A stretch of DNA of 64,000 nt from Ettlia oleoabundans (Eukaryota > Chlorophyta > Chlorophyceae > Chlamydomonadales), in the NCBI GenBank assembly GCA_019693395.1, contig JAAMXP010000037.1, positions 13,686 to 77,685 of the forward strand, in the 5' to 3' direction. This document shows positions 36,901 through 48,900 of the stretch, piece after piece. Numbering within the stretch: the first letter of the stretch is position 1; every line of letters starts with the position of its first letter. The translations under genes and the position numbers were made by a program. The notes under the pieces were generated by a model. The model was given only the letters and a program-made list of their open reading frames with translations. It had not been told where the DNA came from and did not search any database.

Positions 36901-39900
36901 CCCATCTCATCCGCTGCAGGCGCGGTTGGCCGCGACTGCGCTGCCGTTGGCTGCCCAGCATCCCTGCGCCACCACTTGGCCTGGAAGCGTGGCGTCTCTG
37001 CTGACGCTTCCTCGTCACTTGGCCCAGGCATGGGGCTGATTTCCACAGGTGGCCGAGCGGGCGGCCCTGGCATTTCGCTGTCGGCGGTGCTGCCATGTGG
37101 TACCGCCTCAAGCCCCACTGTCACCTCCTCATCTGAGGTCCCACGCACGCGGTACGCTGGCAACTGCAGCGGCAGGCCCATGGGTGCCGGGGAGGCTGAC
37201 ACTGCGTCCCCAGCATCGGTGCCGCTGCTGGCATGCAAGTCAGATCGCTTAACGCGGTCAGATAGCAGCACATGGCTGCTTGTGCGGCTGTCAACCGATG
37301 GGGAGGGGTTGGATGAATTGCCACCACCACCGGTGGCACTGCGGGCACCAGGACCTCCAGTCACGACTGACGCCGCCACCCGACGCCCGGTGCTTGGCGA
37401 AAGTGCCGGCGCTGCATTGCCGGATGCCGCTCCCTTGCTGCCTCCTGACGTCCGCCAATCGAAGCAGCCTAAGCCGCGCGCAAAGCGGCTAAGGCCCGCC
37501 CTGCGCTTGGCCACGCGCCCGCCAGCCACGCCTGGCATGCCAGCCGTTGCTGCCGCAGTGCCGCCGCCATCGCCATCCGGTGTGGATAGCGGCACATTTG
37601 TGAGCAGGTGGGCTTCAGACGCCTGAGAGGGCGAGGCTGTTGCTGCTGAGGCCGCGGCCATGCTGCCAGCTGGCCTGGCGCGAGCCGGTGTAGATGCCAG
37701 TGACAGGCTGGCTGCCCTGGAGGGGCCGTCCTCACTTCCCTCCTCTACCACAGGGTTAAGCGCCATGCCCAACGATGTTGCCCGATGCGCCGGCTGCCCG
37801 AAACCTGCTTCTGATGCTGCCTGCTGGCCACCTGATGGGGCAGAAGAGGCTGCTGGCTGCATGCCACTGTGCCGCGCGCTTGGTAACGAGCGCTCCTCAC
37901 CCCCAGCAACATTTGACGCTGGCTGCTGCTCATCCAGCAGGGAGGCATCCGCCGCCTCTGCCGCTGCCAGCGCTGCATCACTGTCCAACGTGGATGCTGA
38001 TGCGGCAGAGGGTCGGGGTTCCCGCCTGCCGACAGGCCCCGGGGGCTGTTGCTGTGTGGGGGTGAGCTCCACCACAGCCACCCGCCGGTGCCGCTCCACT
38101 ATGGTGGGGAAGCGATCCCGGCGACGGGTGCCTGGCTGCCGTTGTGAGGTGGCACGCCGCTTGCTACGCCTGCCACCTGTGTGATGCAGCACCCCATCAT
38201 GAGAGGCCTTGCCCGCGCGCTTACCCATCGAACGCAGCCTGCATGGAAAGCAGCAACAATGCAAGGAGGTTGAGCACATGGACCCTTGGACCAGTGCCGC
38301 CTAGCTTGGGTTAGCCTTTGGTACGCAGTTGCAGCCCTCACAACCAACCGCAGCTATGCTGCTTACAACCACACATTCCCATAGCGCTCACTCATTTGAA
38401 GCGATACTACCCTGTTACTGTTCCTGTAGGGGCCTACTTCAACCCCTACCCACCTGCCCCATGCCGCCTCAATGTCAGCTCTTGAAACTGCCAGCTTGGC
38501 GTCATAATGAAACTGAGCATGCAGCATGCGCATGTGCAGGGCCGCATCCTTAAGCTTAGCCAGGTATCTGTCCACGCTGGTAGGGTCCTGGCTGGTGGGC
38601 AACCCCATGCCCAGTCCAACCATGCGTAGTGGTACCTCGCGCGGCAGCCTGCGCAGGGGGAGGAATAGGATGCAAAACTGGGTGGTAGGTGACCTGAAGA
38701 GGATTGTCCGGGGGAAGGACGAGTCGTAAAACCAAATCAGATGAAGCAAAAGAGATGGAAACAGGCACCAGCAAGGCATCATGGGAAGCAATGAAAAGCT
38801 CGGAGCAGGGAGCGGTCCACATGAAAAAATCTGCAACTTACTTGGGCTTCCCCTCCAGCTCCACTGTGCCGTCTGGCAGCGCGGTGTAGCGCACCCCCTG
38901 ACTGACGGTGCTCCACCTCGTGCTGCGCATGCCAATCTCCTCCACACTCACATGCATCTGCACAACCTGCCGCATGTCCACGTACACGCTCTGCGGGGGA
39001 CGGAGGGAATGCAGTGTGTGCGTGTGCGTGTGTGTGCGTATATTTTGGGGTGGGGTGGGTGGATGAATGGCAGGGGCTTCGGCGTGCGGGACGGTGGCTT
39101 GGCGGGCCAGTGCGTTTGAATTAGCGAGTTAGCAACCGCGGCGGCACCAGGGAGCCTCGGAATAATGGGCAACCTCCTGCCATTCTAAACGGTATCATTT
39201 CAGAGGCTGCCAACTTCGACCGACTTAACAGAAGGGCCAACAGGCGGCCGGGCGCACCTCTGAGCCACCTGGGGCCAAGTTGTAGGATGAGTAGCGGCCC
39301 ATGGCGCCCCGCCGACTGGAGGGGCCGCCCGTGCCGCGTGGGCTGATCAGCTCAAAGAGCGCCGGGATGCCGCCGCCACCTCCTGCTTCCCGAGCAGCAG
39401 CAGGGGTGGGTGGCACAGCCGTACTCCGCCTGCCCATGGGGCCCTGCGACCGCGACCAACAGCATCCACAATCAATAGTATGCAGTAAGGTTGGTGGCAG
39501 GGTACAAGGATTCAAGAGATGCAGTGAACCACAATTGAATCAACCAGGTAAGATGCCCATTGGCACGTCAATGTTGATCAAAGGCATGCAAGAATTCCTG
39601 CCCACCAGCACAGACATGGACGGCACATACCGCCTGCAAATCGTTCTGGGGCGCCACCCCTTTCTCACCGGCGAGAGGCCGGGGCCGACCATTTCTCCGG
39701 AGCCCATCAGAGTTAGCGTTGGGCTCCCAGCATCAGCAGCCGGGGCGGGGAGGTGCTGCCACAGCAGCACGCGCATTTCATATGGCAGCGCGTTTTGCAG
39801 CACCAAAGTGGGCTGGATTGAAAGGGTGACCTCCAGCGGGGAGGAGGCTCGTTGGATGGTACCAGGGGCCAGGCACTCCATGTGCTTGAAGGCTTGGAAC

Positions 39901-42900
39901 TCACTGACCAGCTGCAGGGAAGGTGAAGCAGTACCGCATGCGCCGCCAGGGCAGAGCAACACACTGACGGGTCAGTGAAGCTTCACGTCGTGGTGGTGAG
40001 TGGACACAGACACTGGTTTCTGCAGCACTGAGACACTGGTGAGTCTACGCCACACAGCGGGCCAACTTCCAGTGGTGAGCTGTGCATGCCATGCCATCTT
40101 CCCTCAACACCCGCCCACCCACACATCATCACCACCCCATTCACCCACACATCTTGCTCACCTTTGCAGGAACGGCCTGCAGCGCTACGTGCAATGGCAA
40201 CTCCTCCATGCCCAGCAAATCTGGCTCACACGACACATAGCCCTGCGAAAGAGGCATTTGAAAGTCTGACCCTCAGTGTGCAGCAGCTCAAAGGGTAGGC
40301 GTGTGGATTGTTGTGGCGTGTTGAAGGCCCGAAGCACTTGCCTGCTGGCTGAGCAGATGGTTGATGTCTGGTGTGAGGCGGATGACATCCCGCGCTGCCT
40401 CCTGAAACCCGTCGGGCCGCAGGAACAGGCGACCACCCAGCACTGCAGTCAGCGGCAGGTAGCACCCTGCACACCCCGCAGATGAACTGATGGTCAGCGC
40501 AGTAGAAGACTGATTGAATAGGACGGCTTCCCTTGGGGTATGGCAATGAGGCGACACTTGGTTCCGCAACCTGCACCGACGCTGGACCCACTTGCCCAGT
40601 CCCATGCTTTCAAGTAAAGCAGGGCACCCAGGGGCCCACCTGACTGCGGCTTGAGCGGCCCAATGGCTATGTCTCCTTCGCTTGACAAGGCCCCGCCCCT
40701 GCCTGACCCCGTTGTTGGCGGCACCAAGGAGGTGGTGGGAACATGCAGGCGCAGGCTGACCTCCCTGCACCACACAGCCAGCACAGAGGGATAGAATGGG
40801 TCACATGCGGGTGCGAAATAGATTTCCGGCCCGATGAAAATGAGTTTGGCAATGAGCCGTTATTATCAACAAGAGATGGCTTTCAAGGCACACCAAAGCA
40901 GCCGTCCTGCCATTGGAAAGCACTCCGAAGCCCCACTCACCTGCATATAGCGTTCTCCAGCCAGATGCCTGAGTGCAGTGTGATGATCTTGGTGCGGCCC
41001 ACCAATATAATGTCGATGATGAGGGGCACCCATGTGGAGTCGGCAGGTGAGGTCATGCGGTAACGATACTTGCCCACTACGTTCACAGCCACGTCCTGTG
41101 GGGCATGGGCACAAGGCGGCTTCAGGTGAAGTGAGGGAAGCAGGAAGGGAGACACAGGCAGGCACATTGTATGAAATTAGTCAACTCCTGCGATTTGCGA
41201 ACTGAAGCTTGGTGGCAGGGCAAATGAGTGGTTGGGAGAAGGGGACCAGTCGAGGACAGAATGGCAAGTGTCAGCATGCACAACAATACCAAACGACTCA
41301 CCACCACAGGCATCCAGTTGCCCTCAAAGTGCAGGTTGATGGTGGCGCCCTGCCGCTCACTGCCCACGGCGCCGCTGCCAAACTGGACAAAGGAGAGACG
41401 CTTGGCGGCAGGCACCACCCGCAGATTCTCGCTGCCGCCGTTGTCCAGGCAAAACACGGGGGAGCGGGGGGCACCATCCTGCAGACCAAAGGCCAGATGG
41501 GTGAGCAACGCAAAGAACAGGCGGCAAAGGATGAACGACTTTGCTTGGAGAGGGTGCAGCTGATTGCTGCGGGACAGCATAAGTGGCAAGGCATGCAGCA
41601 TATCGGCAGAATCCTCCTGATCACGGTGCACACGGGCTCAACCTTGAAGCTATGGCGATCAAACCATCACTCCAACCATAATCGCACCCCAACAGCTTCC
41701 CGCCCCAAGGTCTCACCCGGCTACTGTCATGGGTCCAATAGTAGACCTTCATGCCGCTCTGATTCTGGATCAAATACTTCTGAGGTGCACGTGATATCAC
41801 ACTGCCACTGCTGCTGCCAAAGCGGCCGGAGCCCACATGGACCGCTGCAGCCGCCGAAGCGGCTGCAGCCACTGTGCCCGCAGGCGCGGTGGGCTGCTGT
41901 GCGGCAGCGGCTTTTGCTGCGGCACCAGCTGGGATGACGTTGCCGCCTGAAGCAGGCCCCGGCATGCCAGGTGCGGTAGAGGCGAATGATCCCTGCTGAT
42001 CGTGGCGTGTGAGCTGCTGGTCGGAGCCGCCATTGTTGGCAGATGCAAGCGTACCACCATGCGTGTGAAGGTCTCCGGACAGAGAGAAGTCTGCAGGCAG
42101 GGAGCCAGTCGGTCAGGGTGCCAGGTTGAGCGGGAAGAGGCGGCAGAGGCTGTGACGAGCAAACCCCACATCGCTGCTGGTGGATGAGAACTGCCCATAG
42201 CGGCACATCACTTTGACAGAAATGCCGCTGCCTGTAAGTACCCACAACCAAACGCCACAACCAAACACTTGTCCAGTCAGCCAGTTATGGAGCCAGTCAG
42301 CCACCTTGAGCGGTGCGCATGAATGCCAGCGCGTCCCCCACCGACAGCAGTGAGGCGGGGTTGAAATTGAGATCCAGGTGCTGCTCGCTGGTCAGCCACA
42401 CATTGCTGCGGCAAAGGGTCACCCACAAGCAAGCAGGCAGCAGAAGCCAGATCATGGTCGGCAACAGGGAGCGGCTGGGCATGGCACACACTCAGCCTCA
42501 TGCCTGCTGTGCAAGGGCGCAGCCCTACAGGTGCACGGGCGACACCTACACCTACCGCTTTCTCTCCCAGCCCCATGGTGCAGGCTCTGAACAGCCCCGC
42601 CCTTTGTCACGCCCACGCAGAACTCACGTGTGGCGGTCAGACAGGTAGATGGGGGACACAATGTCCACAAATTCTGCTGCCAAAGGCCAGGCATCGTAGA
42701 GCGCCTCCCAGCGGCTAGTGCTGCTGTTGAGGAAGCTGGCAAAACTCTTGAGTGACAGGCGGCCTGCACGTCACCAGAAATGACAGGGGTGTAGGCATTA
42801 CATAAGACTAAAATACCAGCAGAACATGTGCGGCCATGGTTGGCAGGAAATCAGGAGTGCACTCGTGCAATCAACTGCACACTGGGATATGAATGAGGTG

Positions 42901-45900
42901 ACAACAGTGAGTGATACCGCTGACCAAGCTCCAGTGCCCCACCTGCTTTGTTGGCCGGTCTGTCTGGCAGCAGCGATGCGGTATCATATGCAAGGCTCAA
43001 ACCCGCAAGGCTGCACTGCAGCACATCGGGTGCCCCAAAGGTCTCCGGCTTGTCGTTGCACAGCACTGCTGTGGCCTGCTGTACCGCCAACGTTATCTGC
43101 AGGGAGGATGGGCGGAAGGGAGCCTGCTGCGCAGCCGCGCTGGTTGGCGCAGCCGCCGCAGCCACCGCCGTTGCGCCGGTGGGCGTTGACATGCTGCCTA
43201 CGCTGCCCTGCTTGAGCAGCTGCTGCTCGAAACGCTGGCCCCCATCTGCTGTGGAATACGCGGGGGTGGTAGCTACGCTGCTGGCAACAGCAGCAGCGGG
43301 GGACAGCACCACGTGGTGTACGGCTGTGGTGGCTGACTGCCAGAAGGGGATGTGGCTAAAGGCTGCCCTCAGCGTTAGCTCTCCAGCCTCCACGTGCAGC
43401 AAAGTGGTGGAGGTGGCACGGAAGCGCTGCAGATACATGAGCTGAGTGCGGTCCTGCAGCCAGGCGCAGCAAGAAGGGCATCAGGTGAGGCAAGAGATAT
43501 GCCAGCACACAGTAATACAAACTACCAATTGCGCGTGTAAGCCTTGCGGCCGCTGTGTTTTCAAGTGTGGCACAATGAGAGCAACACCTACTTCTAGACC
43601 AAGGCTGCTGAAAGCACCCACCTGGCTCTGCCGCTTGTAGTCGCGTAGCAGTTTGCGTGTATGGGGTGAGGCCACATCCATCACAAGCTCATCAACCAGC
43701 TGCCATGGCTTGCCTGCAGCACATGTGGTGCATAGTAAAGGAAGGGGCGTGTGAAGGTGCCCTCAGAGCAATGCACGGCAGGGCAGAGCTTGCTGGTTAA
43801 CAATGCCGCAGAAAATCAGTTGGCACATAACAGCAGGGCACACAGCCGAAAGCTGCGTGCACATGTGGCTCTTCTTTACTAGTTGGCAGGCATAAGAGAG
43901 GTACACCCAGCCATCTGCACTGAGCACAGGAAAGCCTACCACTGGTGTCGCCCACTTCAACACTGTCCACGGCAGCCAGCATGGAGTCGAGACGACGCGG
44001 GCCCCGCTGCCGCCCGAGCCCCGCGAGCACTGCAGCAGCCGCTGGACACGCGGCCATGCGGCTGCCGCCGGGTTGCGCCCCCATGGACTTGCGCGCATTG
44101 TAGCGGCGCCAGCAGCGCTGGATCAAGGTGGCCGCACGGTGAAGTCGCTCCACCTCCCCTTGCTCGGCTGCCTTGGGCACCTGCTCACGGTAGGGGAAAT
44201 TCTTAGGAACGTGTTGTGGATGTGTCACGGTAGCCAAACAGTGCCTCTGACCCAATCCAGGGGTTGATTATTTGGGATATGTGGATAGGCAGCCTGGTCT
44301 GCCCAACAGCAGCGGATCATGCGGACGGCGATAGTTCAAGCCGCCTGCATGCATCGGCCAGCCTGTTCCTGGCGGGCGCACCCACCTTCATGGCCATATC
44401 GACCTTACAGCTGAAGGGCAGCATGGCGCAGTTGACGCGTGCCGAAGGGTCACGCACAAATGCCGCCGTGTCCCGCAGGTCCACCTGAAAGACAGGCGAG
44501 TGGCAGTGTGCGGCAGGGGGGGGTTGAAGACCAGGGAGGCGATTATAACTTGCTTGCAAGATCAAGATGGCAATCAGCTACATCCCAAGCTTTTGAGATG
44601 CACCAGTGCTATTCAGCTACACTCTCAGGCTGCCGTGAGGCATGGATCACACGCCTTTATGCTATAACAGTTTAGCCATGAGAGTGTGCCTACTGCAACC
44701 CAGCTGGCAAGGACTGGGCGCCTCAATGGTGCCTCACCTTGATATTGGTCTCCCCATCGCCACCAGAGTTATAGGCAAAGCGCAGCGCGGTGGCAGTCAG
44801 TGCCAGCCCCCTCTCCTCAAGTGCCAACCGCTCGTCTGCAGGGCAAAGGGGAAGGCAGGGGCCAAAACTGGTTTTATGTGTAGCGTGTTGATCGTGCAAT
44901 AGGAAAAGAAAGAAAGTGGAAAAAGCAAGAAGTGCCCGCCCTCACCCTTGTCATCCACCTCTCCCAACACCGCAAACGCCAGCGCCATGTCCGCGACCTG
45001 CTCAAACCCACTTTTCTGCACAGCAGTGAGACAGGGGAAAGGGAGGGGGGCAGAAGTAGAGCCAGTTGGGAACTATCCGCCGCGCAGGATCAGGTGGGTT
45101 GCTGTTCCATGCAGTCCTCGCTCCCTCGGTAGCGACAGCTAGGGAGTAGCCAGGGCCAGTTCCTTGCCAATCATCTCTCCATGCCAGGGCCAGGCCAAAG
45201 AAAGGTCCGTTGTTTTGTCTCCTACCCGCTGTCATCTCCCTCCACCCACCTGTGTGGGGTCCGGTGCGTTCCACAGCTGGCTGCTCATCTCCTGCGCTTC
45301 TGCCACATCATAAACGGGCAAAAATATCTGGGAAGAGGTAACCAGTAAGTTGAAGTACAGCCAGGCAGAGGGCCCCGGTGCCACAACCGGTGGAGGCGGC
45401 GGCCTGACTGGTGCAAGGTTGTCTCGCTCGCCCGGGGGGCGCTGTGGGCTGTAGGGTGCACTGAAGATGTTGCTCAAACTCCATACCTGTCAAGGGACAG
45501 GAAAGTAGACAGGGAGGGTTGAAATGCAGCGAAAAGCATCAGGCAGGTAGCACGAGCCTGACAAGACATGCAGGCGTGACTGCAAGCCTGCCAGCAGTGA
45601 GGCTGGCTGCAGTATTGGATCAGAAGCTCTGCATTGCAGTTTGCTTGTGTCGCACCATTGTGCCACACATCAACTTCCTTCACTAGCATTCCTTTGGGCC
45701 ATCCCATCCCACTCGGCCCAGGCCATGCGACCCACTCAACGTCAGTCCAAGCGAACCCTGCCGAGCACCCTCACTCTTGCTGCCTTACCAGGCTAAGGTC
45801 CTGGAAGTAAGGCCAGTTGAGCAGAGCATCGCTGATAGCCACCTCCACCGCCATGGTGCTGTCGGCATGCATGGCCAGAGAGACCTCCAGCTTCAGCCGT

Positions 45901-48900
45901 GGGTTGGAGCCATGCGGCGCATGCGGGCTGCAGGTGATAGATCAAGGGAAGGATTTGGTGAGCTGCTATGGGTAGGAAGGAGTTCAAGACAGATGCTTTC
46001 GAGGGATGATTAAATGATCAGTGCTCACCGTGCGCCAGTAGATTCGTCAGGAGGTATTGCATGTGGGGCGGACAGAATCTTAACCACCGCCACATCCTCT
46101 TCACCGTCACCCAGCATATCATCCTGTACCAGCTCGATGACTCTACCATACTGGTAGTGATGGTGCCCGCCGCTTGGTGAAGTGGCATCCCCACCGTGCT
46201 GGGCGCTGCCAGGGGGCGTGCCAGCGGCAGCGGCGCCTGGCGTGGCACCTGAGGCGCCCGCGCTGCTGGGCGTATGGATGGAGCGTCGCCGCTCCGCTTG
46301 TTCGGACAGCCTCCGTGCCACTGCAGTGCACGGCGGCAAACAGCGGGTGATGCAAAAAGACTAAGATGTACTATGATGGCAGCATATATGCAGGCAACTG
46401 GGCAGTTTGATAAGCCATGCCAACCGTAATTACGCACCAGACAGACGTATGCCGGTGTGGGGATTAGGGTCCAGGTGTGACAAGCGGCGCCCATCAGTGG
46501 CAATCCCCCGAGGCAGACCAGTCGTGGTGCCATGTGGACTGCCCGAGCCACCTGACAGAAGCCCGGGAGTAGCAGCTGGTGGCCGCTGTGAGTTGGGCAA
46601 CATGAAACTGAAGCCACCAGTGCTGGGAGTGGCAGGGGTGTCTGCCAATGTCCCTGGCGTGCTATCACCTTCACCATACTCCGCCGCTGGCCTGCTGCCT
46701 CCAGCCTGTTTGCTGGGAGGGCTGGGCTGGGCCAGCGTGGGAACATCACTGGGCTGGTGGTGCAGTTGTTGAGTGGCTTGGCGTGCCGCTTGATAAAGGG
46801 GGACCATGGGATCATCTGCTGACCTGGCACTTGGCAAGATATTGCCCGCACCATTCTGACCAATATTGGAGTTAGCGTAATTGCCATCGCCATCTCTCTC
46901 CTCTGCTTCAGCCCAGCTGTGCTCACGCTGCACTGCGGCAACGGATGGGCTGCATCCCGCCAGCAGCGCTGCCCGCTGCTCCTCGGTCAAGTGGTCAAGA
47001 AGCAGCTCCGCCGCAGCATCTGACAGCACACGCTGGCGCACTTCAGGTGGTGCAAGGCTGTCTGCTGCTTCTTCAGATCCCGCTGCCGCAGCCGTTGCTA
47101 CACCTGACGGCCAGCGGTCAGCGTCAGCAAAAGTAGGGGTGCATTGCTCGCTGTCGCTGAAATGGGAGGGTGGTGTCACCATGCCCTCGTCACCATCTAC
47201 ATCACTGGCCGGCCCCACAAAGCCTGCCCCTGCTGCTGTAGCGGCCGCTGCCTTGTCGGCCTGCGCAGCCAGCAGCCGCGATTGCTGCACAAACTCCTGG
47301 AGCCTGCAACATCAGCGGAAAACTCAACAACAGAGGTGAACCAAACGACAAGCCACTTTCCTTCCCACATGTCCCTTATTTGACTGTGCTGCCCCGAACG
47401 GCAATGCTAAAAGGGCAGAAGGGTGCCCATACCCTCACAGAGCCACCCAGAGCTACACTAGGCGGAGAGCTATGTAAATCGGTCTTTCCAAGCCTTCCCA
47501 CCCCTCCAGCCACAGCCGCCCAGCTGCCGGCTGCCCAAACCAATCACCTGTATGCCATGCGCAGGTCCTGCAGGTCCAGGCTGGTGCTGGCCACCTTCAT
47601 AAAGGTCTGGCCGCCATTCATCACACCAAGGTCTAGCAAGAGGTTGCTAGCCTGCAACACACAGATCAACAGAGCAAACAAACACGAGAATCACAAGGGG
47701 AGGCAAGCACCAGCAAGGCAGGGCTTGGTAAGAGCTTCAGCGCAAGTGCAAACTGGGACATCGGGCATAAAAATGGCTGCACCACTTCAAGCTGCATAGC
47801 ACAGCCGACCATGCCATGCTGGCATTAATAGCTCAATCTAGGCACCTGGGCACGCATGAATGGTCGTAGCTGCAAGATATCATCAGGGCCGGCGTAGAGG
47901 TAGGTGGGGTCAGGGTCTTTCCACTCCCGTGGGTGCGCCTCAAACACAGCCTGCAGGCAGTGACACTTACACGAATACTTGGGCTAGCGAGCAAAGTAAA
48001 GGAGAAAGGAGATATACACATAAGCTGCAGACGAACGAATCTCCTGTGAAGCAATCAATCAATCAAACAATGCATCCTGCAGGCAGACACCCACCGACAC
48101 GCGTGGCGTGGCAACAGTGAGGCGGAAGTAGGGGAACATGCCGGGAAGAGGCCCGAACTTCATGTGAGAGTTGAACTGGACCTGCAGAGGATCCTGGAGT
48201 GATGATGTTGGTGCGCTGAGAGAAGGAGGCAGTCAATGCACACACTGATACACGACAGGCAACAGCAGTTTTGCAAGGTAATTGCAGCATGTGCCTGGTG
48301 CAAGAGCCACGCAGTGCAATAGGCCCCCGTCCAACTCGCCTGTGGCGGCACTGGCGGTGGCCCAGCTGGCTGTGCTCCAGCAGCAGGCGCGCCTCCTTTG
48401 ACATACTTTTCTGGGTGCAAGTATTCATCCAAGTTGCCCCCAACAAAATCCATAAGGGCGGTGTAGTTGGGGGCATTCAGCACCGCAGCCAACGGCGTGG
48501 CGGAGAAGTGCAGGAGCGGGACAGTACGTGTCGGTTGTGCGCCGCGACTGCCTGGCATGCTGAAGAGCGCCAAGGCAATGCAGGTGGGGTGGATGATGGG
48601 TGAGCTGCAGTCCAGGAGTGAATGAAAGAAGAACAAAAACGGTAAGGGCATTTGCTTGCAAGGCGCAGCAGCAAGTGCCAGCACTCGCAGTTGTAAAGCT
48701 TATTGCAAGCCTGCCATAGCAGCTCACCCTGTGATAAGGTCCCAAACCTCAATGGGCCATGAGAAGGAGGAGAGCGAGGCCGGGATGCAAGAGCCTTGCC
48801 GTGGGTTGACGTAGGAGGGGCCGCGCTCCTTCTGCGCAGATTTCCGTCAATTTGGATAAGTCCGCAGCAACCGTCAGTTTGGATAATGATTGCCAAACAG

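Noticed and set aside
36976..38184. Plus-strand open frames of 216 and 174 codons
   Set aside because: They lie wholly opposite the disordered VPS13 insert and have its mirrored composition; no splice or start context supports them.
41209..41937. Plus-strand open frame of 242 codons
   Set aside because: It covers two VPS13 exons and the intron between them on the other strand; composition is that of a shadow frame.
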